Below, piece after piece: positions 1-7,388 of a stretch of DNA of 30,935 nucleotides. The stretch spans positions 1-30,935 of the forward strand of contig CAYFVQ010000142.1 of assembly GCA_964346585.1 (NCBI GenBank), read 5' to 3'. Position 1 is the stretch's first letter, and each line of letters opens with the position of its first letter. The notes under the pieces were generated by a model that made no database searches, was not told the origin of the DNA, and worked only from the letters and a program-made list of their open reading frames with translations. Source of the DNA: SOIA01 sp964346585. Lineage in GTDB: Bacteria; Acidobacteriota; Aminicenantia; Aminicenantales; Aminicenantaceae. The position numbers and the translations under genes were made by a program.

Positions 1-3000
1 GCGAGGGCGTAGTGATCATGAGCGGTGGAGGGGGCTCATACGGGTCTTCGATCGTGATGCTGAAAGTCTGGTTATCTGATTGCTGGGGGCTGCTCGAATC
101 GGTGACCTGGGCAGTGAAAGAGTAGGTGTAAGGATAAGTCTTTCCAGCGTCACGAAGAGCAGTGCCGAAGATCTGTCCTGTCACTCTATCTAGGCTTAAT
201 CCAGGTGGAAGGTCATTAGGATTTATCCACCAGGAATAAGGCTCAGTCCCACCAACTGCCCCTAATTGAGCTTCGTATGGCAGATATGGGGCTGGTGGAT
301 ATGATTCATCTATGACTCCTGGGGGTAGGGAGGAAGTGCTGATGAGCAGGGCTGTTGCAGCTGCCTCAGGCTCTTCGATTCCCTGTTCGGCGTCTTCTGA
401 GTCAACGGATTGGGAAGTTACAGCACCAGCTAATGATTCGATAAACTGCTCAACTCCAAGCGGCAGCCAGGATTTGCTTGAAAGTCCGCGGGTTTCTTGC
501 AATTCACTGGTGTCGAGTATCCGCAGATTGACGATGGCTTCCTCGCCTGGGCCAAGGACAAAAGTCGCATTTTCAATGGCTGCGTTGACGATGTTGGGAT
601 TGACGATATTGGGGTTGACGATGTTGGGATTGACGATATTGGGATTGACAACACTCAAAAGAACTTCATGGTTTGGGGCTTGTTTCAATTCACAGTCATT
701 TATATTCATATTATTACTGAGGCCAGATCCAGCAATTGCTGGTGTGTAATGGACCTTGTAGACGATAAGTTGGGCATATATGCCTTCTGGGAGGGCTTCT
801 TTGGCGATGATTTTAAAAGTGAAAGAGGAGGCCGTGTTCCCTGCGTTTCTCACAGGCCATTCAACATCAGTTATCGATACTTCCCCTGGGGCAGCATTGA
901 CAATATTCGGATTGACAATATTGGGATTGACAATGTTGGGATTGACGATGTTGGGATTGACGATGTTGGGATTGACAATATTCGGATTGACGATGTTGGG
1001 GTTGACGATGTTAGGATTGACGATATTAGGGTTGACGATATTAGGGTTGACGATCCAATTCACGATGTTCGGATTGTCAATTTCCGGCTGATGCGTCTCT
1101 TCCTCTCCTGTAATTCCCGGGCTTGTCGGATCACCGTTCAGAAGGACAAAGCCTGTGTCCCCTTCAGGAAGAATGATCCCCCCGGGCTGGTCGATCTCAT
1201 CGATGTTGATCCCCACAGATGCGTACAGATCTGTAGAGTCGACAAAAACCTGTCGCGATATTGTTGAGTAAGGAGCGATACTCACATCCAGAGTTTCAAG
1301 AAGGTCAAATTGGAGAAAAGAGGCCTGTCCGCCTGGAGGCTGGTTGGCGATCGTTAGACGGAAGCTTTTTAGAAATCCTGTGTTGTTCTTGACGAAGATG
1401 ACGAACGCACGGGGAACCTCTAGGTTCAGAAGTTTGGTGTTTGTGGGAGAGCCGACTTCGATCCCAGTCGTGATTCGGGAAGTGTAAACATTCTGATTCC
1501 GCATTCCTGGTTTTTGTCCACCCTCGCAAGGAGGCCTATTTTCCGATATGTATATGTCTAATTGTTCAGAAGTCGGTGGCCCGTAATTTATCCAATCCCC
1601 ATCATCCGGTGGGCTAACATCGCGGTTATCTGTCCAGGACACATGGAATAGGGGATTATCCGATGGTTCTGTGTTGAAGCGCCAATGTCCATTCCCATCC
1701 AGCACGAACATCGGTGAGGGAGTGATATCAAGATAATCGCCATGGAAGGGGAGTGTTCCTGATTTGAAGAGCGGGTAGTTGGGCGGATTGAATTGGGCCT
1801 GGTAGGCTGTGTATTCATCTGTATTTGGGTCCTTTTCTGTGTGGAAGAGGTAGCGAGAGACCTGGGTGAAGATCCAGTTAAGATTCGGAAAGCCACTGGT
1901 GTCGGCCTGGGCGGCCCAGACATCGATGGTGTGGCGAAAAGGAAGGTAATCGCTGATCCAGTCTCCAAAACCGTACACCTGGCCACAGTAGCTATCCCTC
2001 TGATCATACCAGACCATGGTCAATTTCCCGCCAGCATAGGTTAGTGACGGCATAAACTCGTGGCCTTGGACAGCGTATGGAGTGGGGATCGGCGTGGGCG
2101 TTTCAAAATGGAAACCTGGTCTGGTCGTTGTGAGTAAGATTCGAGCTTCTCCTGAAGGACCCCATCCTCGCTGAGCCCATGCCAGGTAGACGGTTCCTTT
2201 CTCGTCTACAGTCATTGTGGGATAGCTGTTGGTGCGGAAGGATGTCCCTGGGATAAGATCTTTGGGGTCCGGGTATAATATTTCATCCGGTGTGGAGGGC
2301 TGGTCGAAAGAACCATACGGAAATGGATCAAAGCATGCCACTTCAGTCACTTTGTGAAAACTTTCGCCCGCATTAGCCGACCGGGCAGCAATGATTGCAC
2401 TGGTTTGATTTTCTGTATTAAATCGCCGCCAGGCCGCATAGACATGGCTGTTTCCCCTCGCATCCACAGCGATCACTGCCGCTTGATTGAGCTCATGACC
2501 TGCGCTCAGCACGATAGGGTCTTCCCATGTCTCGCCGCAATCCGTGGATCTTCTGAATATGATCTCGCTCGTGAACGAGCTTTCAGTCGTCGAGAAGACA
2601 CTGTAAGCTATGTAGACATTGGCTCGAGGAATTTGCTGTCCATCGATCGTGACTGGATTGGCATAGTTATTCGGAGCGTCAACCGCAATCCACGGCTTAT
2701 CCACAAATATCCTGTCAAGCATTCCATCATTGGCGATGATCTTTGTGTCGATATACTTTATTGAATCCCCGCCTTCAACGTTGTTGTTATCGATGAATCG
2801 GGCGAGAAAAACCGCGCTGTTGATTTGGCCGGGAATCTTTGTGCGGTTAAAGGCAATGCCGCTGTAGTAGAAAAGACCATTCGTTCCCGCCCGGACTACA
2901 GGATCAGCGGCGGCAAGAAACCCTGTTCCCAGATCTTCTCTGTATTTGAGGGGAGAGGCCATCCCTTCTGCTGATGAATCTTGCAGAAAGCCAGGGAGGA

Positions 3001-3373
3001 GGGTGCTGATCCAGGATTCTCCTCCATCGAAGGATTTGAATACACCCACCCACGCATCGGGCGCGGCTGCTGTTTGCCCGGGCAGTTCTTCGCCTTCGAT
3101 AGGCATGTCCACTGTCCGGTAGTCATTTGCACCTGCCAGGAGGTGAAGAGGATTACGTGTGGAAACCGCTATTGACGGCTCGTTTTGTCTCTGGAGCCAC
3201 GGGTCGCCATCGGGTAACGTGATGCCCGACACCATGTTCACATTCCGGCCAGCAATTAAGACTTCTTGATCATCTCCGTTTTGACCTGGTTCTAAGGATT
3301 TTATCGGAATCGAAGTGGCTGCCAGGATGACGACAGCCATTAGAAAAAAGAGAAATAAATGACGCTTAGACAT
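1..3373 (-). CDS. Large secreted BNR/sialidase-like protein with PNIVN pentapeptide repeats (C-terminus beyond window)
   Basis: The frame is open from ATG 3373 to base 2 without a stop, giving at least 1,124 residues; the C-terminus lies off the left edge. A purine-rich AGGGGG lies 5 nt before the ATG. Residues 1-20 form a signal peptide (MSKRHLFLFFLMAVVILAA). Residues about 60-690 contain Asp-box-like motifs of sialidase-type propellers: SFDGGESW at 114-121, RSTDCGETW at 275-283 and SWTDNRD near 579. Two blocks of exact PNIVN repeats follow (777-826, ten units; 911-930, four units), each leading into a beta-rich stretch with WPVRNAGNT or FVLGPGEEA. Residues about 1020-1115 resemble an Ig-like putative domain (LPPGLSLDRVTGQIFGT). 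Family knowledge suggests an extracellular or cell-surface protein; no catalytic activity can be assigned. The translation reads coherently throughout, so I am sure it is a gene but not what it does. Confidence 0.88.
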   Translation of the reverse strand, partial: MSKRHLFLFFLMAVVILAATSIPIKSLEPGQNGDDQEVLIAGRNVNMVSGITLPDGDPWLQRQNEPSIAVSTRNPLHLLAGANDYRTVDMPIEGEELPGQTAAAPDAWVGVFKSFDGGESWISTLLPGFLQDSSAEGMASPLKYREDLGTGFLAAADPVVRAGTNGLFYYSGIAFNRTKIPGQINSAVFLARFIDNNNVEGGDSIKYIDTKIIANDGMLDRIFVDKPWIAVDAPNNYANPVTIDGQQIPRANVYIAYSVFSTTESSFTSEIIFRRSTDCGETWEDPIVLSAGHELNQAAVIAVDARGNSHVYAAWRRFNTENQTSAIIAARSANAGESFHKVTEVACFDPFPYGSFDQPSTPDEILYPDPKDLIPGTSFRTNSYPTMTVDEKGTVYLAWAQRGWGPSGEARILLTTTRPGFHFETPTPIPTPYAVQGHEFMPSLTYAGGKLTMVWYDQRDSYCGQVYGFGDWISDYLPFRHTIDVWAAQADTSGFPNLNWIFTQVSRYLFHTEKDPNTDEYTAYQAQFNPPNYPLFKSGTLPFHGDYLDITPSPMFVLDGNGHWRFNTEPSDNPLFHVSWTDNRDVSPPDDGDWINYGPPTSEQLDIYISENRPPCEGGQKPGMRNQNVYTSRITTGIEVGSPTNTKLLNLEVPRAFVIFVKNNTGFLKSFRLTIANQPPGGQASFLQFDLLETLDVSIAPYSTISRQVFVDSTDLYASVGINIDEIDQPGGIILPEGDTGFVLLNGDPTSPGITGEEETHQPEIDNPNIVNWIVNPNIVNPNIVNPNIVNPNIVNPNIVNPNIVNPNIVNPNIVNPNIVNPNIVNAAPGEVSITDVEWPVRNAGNTASSFTFKIIAKEALPEGIYAQLIVYKVHYTPAIAGSGLSNNMNINDCELKQAPNHEVLLSVVNPNIVNPNIVNPNIVNPNIVNAAIENATFVLGPGEEAIVNLRILDTSELQETRGLSSKSWLPLGVEQFIESLAGAVTSQSVDSEDAEQGIEEPEAAATALLISTSSLPPGVIDESYPPAPYLPYEAQLGAVGGTEPYSWWINPNDLPPGLSLDRVTGQIFGTALRDAGKTYPYTYSFTAQVTDSSSPQQSDNQTFSITIEDPYEPPPPLMITTPS
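584..643 (-). repeat. Four-copy 15-bp tandem repeat encoding (PNIVN)4
   Basis: This is a second, shorter array of the same 15-bp unit in the same minus-strand frame, coding residues 911-930 of the large secreted protein. It is entered through SVVN and followed by NAAIENATFVLGPGEE. As in the longer block, unit differences are synonymous. Confidence 0.93.
896..1045 (-). repeat. Ten-copy 15-bp tandem repeat encoding (PNIVN)10
   Basis: There are ten contiguous 15-bp units of the form RTTGACRATRTTNGG on the + strand. Read on the minus strand in the frame of the large secreted protein, every unit gives Pro-Asn-Ile-Val-Asn. All differences between units fall at synonymous third codon positions (Asn AAT/AAC, Ile ATT/ATC, Pro CCC/CCG/CCT). 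A degenerate DNPNIVNWIVN unit precedes the block in the protein. Confidence 0.95.
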
Positions 3374-3607
3374 GATTACCCCCTATGAAAAATCTCCTCA
3401 TATATATTTTTATGATTTGTTCCTGAGGGGAAGAAGGATACTCCTTGGGATTTTAAGGTATTTTGGAGTACAGGGAAAAATCCCCCGTTAATGGTTTGAC
3501 TGTGGAAAATATCTCGGAATGACAAAGCTAGGAATTGGCTCTGCGCACGGGTTTTCGATTTGCCCCAGGCTTCCGGCATATACTCCTTTTCCCCTCGGGA
3601 TGGCTAA

Positions 3608-3636
3608 TTTCTATCAAACGGAAAACGTTGTGTCAA
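3608..3636 (-). promoter_or_regulatory. Predicted sigma-70-type promoter of the large secreted protein gene
   Basis: On the minus strand a perfect -35 TTGACA (3636-3631) is followed by a 17-nt spacer and a -10 TAGAAA (3613-3608, 4 of 6 consensus). The predicted start near 3600 leaves a leader of about 225 nt before the ATG at 3373. Confidence 0.55.
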
Positions 3637-3852
3637 GAAAAAAATAAAATATTTTGTATAATTAATATTTTATTGTAAATTCAACAAAACAGATTATTTT
3701 GCCTCGAAGAAGGCGGGAAGAAGACGAAAAAAATGTATGGGGGGAATGAATTTCTTGAATTTCAAATAGAGTTAAATTCTTAGTGAAGAAGTTGTTTTAT
3801 TTAATTTTAAAGTCTGATGCTTTTATTCGGAATGATTGAATTGTCAAAGGGA

Positions 3853-3885
3853 AGATAAGGAGGAGCACAACGCTCCTCCTTATCT
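3853..3885 (-). terminator. Hairpin downstream of the toroid protein gene
   Basis: AGATAAGGAGGAGC and GCTCCTCCTTATCT pair perfectly over 14 bp around a 5-nt loop, 12 nt after the stop codon of the minus-strand gene at 3898. The tract after the hairpin on the minus strand (TTCCCTTTG) is only moderately T-rich, so it may be a terminator or a 3'-end stabilising stem. Confidence 0.6.
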
Positions 3886-3897
3886 ATTCAACAGGGA

Positions 3898-5454
3898 TTA
3901 TTTCTTTCCTGTTACAAGAATCCTTATGCAGTCTGAACCTGTTATATCTCTTCCTCCAGCTTCTTCATAGAGCTTACCTGTAAGGATAAGAGGAATGGTC
4001 TCTCCTTCAACGTCGCCAAGGCTTAGTGCTGTTACCAATTCTTGTGTGTCGAACTTGAGCGACAGATCCATTAAGCCGTCGCTTGTGAGTTCATGGCAGT
4101 CACAGAGTTCTCCTTCAAAAGGTGTCGCTACATCTTCCAATGACCAGCGAAGCGGCGAAACTCCACCTTCAACACCTTCACGAGTTAATTGCACGGTTGT
4201 TGGATCGATGTCTGTCACATCAAAATCCTCGGTGCCGGCTATAGCAACGGGCAGCACTCCCTTGCTCTTGAGGTTGAGCGGATTCGGGCAGGAGCCAGGT
4301 TTGATGTCAATGGGCACTTCAATGGCCGGTACGACTCTTTCCAATGTGAGAAGCGCCCATGAGGCAGATAAAACAGCAGGGTAATCATAATCCCAACGAT
4401 CTCGAGGCCAGGAACCATCAGCATTTTGGCTGCCCACTATGATTGTGGATATTTCATCGAACCAGTCGATGTCGCTTCCACCAACATTAATGGTCTCAAT
4501 GCCCATCCGCTCTAAACCTTTCATCAGGCAATACATTGCCTGGGGCTGAGGTGGATTCCTGAATCCTGGATCGTAGTTGTTGTCGTTCCAGTGCCGCTCA
4601 ATGTAATCCACTGCCTGTATTACTCTTGTGGTAGACTGTGTATCACCATAGAAAGCCATCTGGTAGATCAGGTTTCCTGTCTTGAGGATGTTAACCCAGG
4701 AATTGGGACTCGTGTAGCCTGAGCCGCCGTCATTTGTATCCCCATTGACATCGTTTTGGATGTAATCTATCCATACATTCAGCTCGCTCTTCACAAATTC
4801 AGGTACAGTCGCATTGAATCCAAAAGTAGGTGATTCGGCAAAGTCGAGTCCGAGCACCGCATAGCCCGAGTTAGAATTGTCACTCCAATTATAATTATGG
4901 CTATACCCCCAGGCACCTCGAGGCCATCCCGAATCATTTTGACCCCAAGCAAAGTAGTCAACCATATCCTGGACAACATCTCCGTACGTCCATCCATTTA
5001 CTTGTCCAGGAGCAGTTACCACTCTAGTCGGATCTCTACTTCCTGAAACGGCCATTAAAGCGATGCCCGTTTCATAGGTAGGATAATGGGGAATATAGAC
5101 ACCAATGCCGTCACCGTCAGTATCAGGATCCCCTGCAGGTTGCGGTCCTATGCCAATTCTACTGGCGTTCCTGAAGATGAAATCCAATCCAGCTATTACG
5201 TTAGCACTGTAGTCATATGCAGGATCAAAGGGATCAAAACCAGTCTCAAACGCCCGGTCTTCAAGCTTGATAACAGCTAGACCTGTGCAGGCAACTCGAT
5301 TGTAGGATCCCCAGGATCCATCGGCATTCTGTTGCGCGACCAGCCAGGCAATACCAGCATTAATAGATGCTTCAATCTCTTCCTTTGTGGCTGATGTTGC
5401 CATTAAGGCAATAAAGCAAACCATCAGCACAAGTGAAGTCATTATTTTTTTCAC
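3898..5454 (-). CDS. Secreted alpha/alpha-toroid (prenyltransferase/squalene-cyclase repeat) protein
   Basis: The chosen start is GTG 5454, 4 nt after a very strong AAGGAGGAGGAGGAG (5473-5459); a longer frame from TTG 5490 would encode an Arg-rich stretch that is just this ribosome-binding site translated. The 518-residue protein begins with a signal peptide (about residues 1-22). Repeats of the squalene-cyclase/prenyltransferase type are visible: QNADGSWG at 42-49 and QNADGSWP at 343-350, each after a helix and followed by a Y/W-rich helix. DTDGDGIGV (111-119) is Asp-rich and calcium-loop-like. From about 381 (IDIKPGSCPNPLN) there is a beta-rich C-terminal module ending SDCIRILVTG, which I recognise from secreted proteins of environmental bacteria but cannot name. 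A cyclase DxDD motif is not evident, so an enzymatic role is not supported; carbohydrate or protein binding outside the cell is a guess. It has its own terminator-like hairpin. Confidence 0.85.
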   Translation of the reverse strand: MKKIMTSLVLMVCFIALMATSATKEEIEASINAGIAWLVAQQNADGSWGSYNRVACTGLAVIKLEDRAFETGFDPFDPAYDYSANVIAGLDFIFRNASRIGIGPQPAGDPDTDGDGIGVYIPHYPTYETGIALMAVSGSRDPTRVVTAPGQVNGWTYGDVVQDMVDYFAWGQNDSGWPRGAWGYSHNYNWSDNSNSGYAVLGLDFAESPTFGFNATVPEFVKSELNVWIDYIQNDVNGDTNDGGSGYTSPNSWVNILKTGNLIYQMAFYGDTQSTTRVIQAVDYIERHWNDNNYDPGFRNPPQPQAMYCLMKGLERMGIETINVGGSDIDWFDEISTIIVGSQNADGSWPRDRWDYDYPAVLSASWALLTLERVVPAIEVPIDIKPGSCPNPLNLKSKGVLPVAIAGTEDFDVTDIDPTTVQLTREGVEGGVSPLRWSLEDVATPFEGELCDCHELTSDGLMDLSLKFDTQELVTALSLGDVEGETIPLILTGKLYEEAGGRDITGSDCIRILVTGKK

Positions 5455-6008
5455 TTTTCTCCTCCTCCTCCTTATATTCTCTCCCTTCAAGCATTTTTCA
5501 GTTTACATTTATAAATTATGCTTAAGATTTTTTAGGCGGTGACCTTGCAAGTTTAAAAATCACACCCTCCTTACTATTAACTGCTTGAAGGGAATGGAAC
5601 TAATTTTTTATGAAGTTTTAATTTAGTGGATTGGACTGTAGCTCTTCATCTTGAAAAGAAAGTTTCCCCTTATCCGTTTGATGTTCTTTCCAATCGGTAA
5701 GAAGAGGCTGCCTGAATTTTAATAGAGCGGCTATTTCCCCATCAGCAACAAGCAATGATAATTTATGGAATTAATTCTTTGATGTCAAGTTCTTTTAAAA
5801 ATTTTTCTATAATGCCGAAGTCTCTAGATTTGAGTAATGAAAATAAGATTGGTTTTAGCATCGATTAATTAGCAGGTATTAAATGGAGTAGCGGTGTGTA
5901 ATTGATTGAAATTATACCTCAATCAAGGTTGATTAAGAGGGGAACAGTTGAGTTGTTAAAGTCTTGGTGGATTGTAATATAAGATTGAATAAACTCTTAT
6001 GAGTATTA
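5455..6008. other. AT-rich intergenic spacer without a gene
   Basis: No convincing gene lies here. The spacer holds the ribosome-binding site of the toroid gene (5459-5473), a perfect 12-bp inverted repeat (5482-5493 and 5582-5593), and a bulged hairpin at 5917-5940 (arms CCTC-AATCAA and TTGATT-GAGG) some 70 nt past the end of the DUF4340-like gene, which might serve as its terminator although no T-tract follows. Confidence 0.55.
5482..5593. repeat. Perfect 12-bp inverted repeat upstream of the toroid gene
   Basis: TCCCTTCAAGCA at 5482-5493 is the exact reverse complement of TGCTTGAAGGGA at 5582-5593, with 88 nt between. On the minus-strand transcript the downstream arm lies just before the Shine-Dalgarno sequence, so pairing could affect translation; a DNA operator is equally possible. 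Confidence 0.5.
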
Positions 6009-7388
6009 TTACTTCTCTTTTTCTGCCTCTTCTGCCTCTGGTTTCCAGTCTTTGATTTCTTTGGGGAATTCTTCGAGAAAAGCTGAATCCATACGAAACA
6101 GATAGTCGAGCCGGGCATTTTTCACGACAACCTTCTTGGCCTCTTTGTCTTCAGAGCCGATCAGGATAGTGATTTCTTCGATTTTATCCTCGTCTTCTGC
6201 GACCCAGATTTTGACTTCTGCTTGAGGATTATCCAGACCGTAATCTTTCAACTCAAAGGGGGGGTCGACGAATTCTTCGGCTTCAAGGCTCTCGATTTTC
6301 CGGATGAAAGTCTGGACCTTGCTTTTGTCCGCTTCTTCCTGGACAGGGGTTTCGAAATGCCAATTATCTTCTTCATCTTTCAAAAGCTCCCAAATGATTT
6401 CTCCCATCTTCAGGCGAAGACGGTTAACTTCCCAGCTGTAGAAATTCGCCACCTCTTTTTCTCTCAATTCTCCTATCTCTTCTTCAAGGTCAGAAAGGAG
6501 GGAATCTTCAGCTTCGATAATCTTTGAGGAGAGGGAAGATGTGGCGTAGAGCGTGTCTTCCTGTTTATGCAGAAAAAATGTGATTTCCTGATTTTCCAGG
6601 GGTAGGATCAAGGTGATTTCGTAATCAGGCCGTTCGAGCCCGAATTTATCAACTTCATCTTTCCCTTTCTCTTCAGAAACAAACTCCTTTGCTTTTAAAC
6701 CTGAAAGAGAATTGAGTATTCCTGTGATTTTATTTTCCTTAGCGAGAGCTTGAACCGGTTGGTTGAAGAACCATTCCTCTTCCTTTTTTTCTGCTTCCCA
6801 TTGGATTTCCTTTGCCCGCAGTGCAATACTTTTCACATCATCTGTTTCGAACCTGAAAATTTCCTTCTGGCGGAATTCAAAAAGACTTTTTTCCAGTGTA
6901 CTCTTGAGATGGCTGGGGATGAGCACAACCCGTGTCTCTTCTTCTCTTTTGGCGAAGAAAGTGCTATCCAGCGGATTCTCAGCGCCTATGAGGATTTTGA
7001 CCGGCTTTTCCCTGTCTTTGAACCACAAGCTGATTTCCTTTTTGGGGATTTCGTATTTTGCGATATCTTCGGGTTCTTCTTCCACTACTCTCTCTATCCT
7101 GAGGTCTGAGAAGTTTTCAGCTAACCGGTCCGCCTCATACTTGTCCGCTTTGGCTTCAAGGGGTTCAGTGATGACCCATCCTTCTTTCTCTTCATCTTGA
7201 GACTTTTCGAATGTGATTATTTCATCTTCCCTCTTCAGAGTGATTTTCTGGATATCGTCAGAGGAGAGGGCAACCAGTTTATCATCCTCCTCTTCACCCG
7301 TTTTCCCTTTGAACTCTTCAAAGAGCAGCACAAAAGCCAATAATACGGCAAAGGCAATAAAGAGAATAATGGTTTTTTTGAATTTCAT
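6009..7388 (-). CDS. DUF4340-like membrane-anchored protein of the Gld-type ABC system
   Basis: This 459-residue protein has an N-terminal membrane anchor (residues 5-23, ILFIAFAVLLAFVLLF) and a large, very Glu/Lys-rich exterior part. Three internal repeats of the DUF4340 type can be seen, at about 38-150, 178-285 and 312-440. Each has a 'W-hydrophobic-x-P-V/L-x-A-x-A/D-K' motif (GWVITEPLEAKADK, EWFFNQPVQALAKE, NWHFETPVQEEADK) followed by a helix, and the last two then continue with a '(Y/F)GL-x-x-P' turn. Its ATG overlaps the stop of the GldG-like gene by 4 nt (ATGA), so the two are translationally coupled. Such proteins commonly sit last in ABC/GldG operons in many phyla; their molecular role is not established. 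An accessory role for the transporter at the outer face of the membrane is inferred from position and anchor. Confidence 0.88.
   Translation of the reverse strand: MKFKKTIILFIAFAVLLAFVLLFEEFKGKTGEEEDDKLVALSSDDIQKITLKREDEIITFEKSQDEEKEGWVITEPLEAKADKYEADRLAENFSDLRIERVVEEEPEDIAKYEIPKKEISLWFKDREKPVKILIGAENPLDSTFFAKREEETRVVLIPSHLKSTLEKSLFEFRQKEIFRFETDDVKSIALRAKEIQWEAEKKEEEWFFNQPVQALAKENKITGILNSLSGLKAKEFVSEEKGKDEVDKFGLERPDYEITLILPLENQEITFFLHKQEDTLYATSSLSSKIIEAEDSLLSDLEEEIGELREKEVANFYSWEVNRLRLKMGEIIWELLKDEEDNWHFETPVQEEADKSKVQTFIRKIESLEAEEFVDPPFELKDYGLDNPQAEVKIWVAEDEDKIEEITILIGSEDKEAKKVVVKNARLDYLFRMDSAFLEEFPKEIKDWKPEAEEAEKEK

Larger units (their letters stand above)
3374..3897. other. AT-rich intergenic spacer with promoter, inverted repeat and terminator-like hairpin
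   Basis: This 524-nt spacer separates two minus-strand genes for secreted proteins. From the right it holds a 14-bp hairpin after the toroid gene (3853-3885), an AT-rich stretch (about 3635-3840) with no gene, a good sigma-70-type minus-strand promoter (3608-3636), and an imperfect inverted repeat (3421-3440 against 3581-3600) bracketing the presumed leader. A 67-codon minus-strand frame (3376-3579) with an AAGGAG sequence before its ATG lies between the arms; its composition is unconvincing and it contains a GTCATTCCGAG stretch typical of dispersed repeats, so I do not call it a gene. Confidence 0.6.

Noticed and set aside
584..1045. CRISPR array
   Set aside because: The units are 15 bp, contiguous and without spacers, and they are in frame inside a coding sequence.
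312..1267. Plus-strand open frames with GLTMLGLTI or DDVGIDDIG repeats
   Set aside because: They are reverse-strand readings of the 15-bp PNIVN arrays in the long minus-strand gene; codon variation is synonymous only in the minus-strand frame.
3376..3579. A 67-codon minus-strand gene with a good ribosome-binding site
   Set aside because: Its product has no recognisable composition or motif and it lies within an inverted-repeat-bounded leader containing repeat-like sequence; kept only as part of a finding.
5455..5490. N-terminal extension of the toroid protein (Arg-rich, TTG start)
   Set aside because: The extra codons are the GGAGGAGGAGG ribosome-binding site in translation; the GTG at 5454 has ideal spacing and begins a proper signal peptide.
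5522..5563. Leader peptide of 13 codons (GTG start, AAGGAGG 2 nt before it) upstream of the toroid gene
   Set aside because: The spacing to GTG is too short and there is no run of a regulatory amino acid codon.
5933..6118. A 61-codon minus-strand gene at the end of the DUF4340-like gene
   Set aside because: It overlaps that gene's 3' end on the same strand, has no ribosome-binding site and is of low-complexity, unlikely composition.
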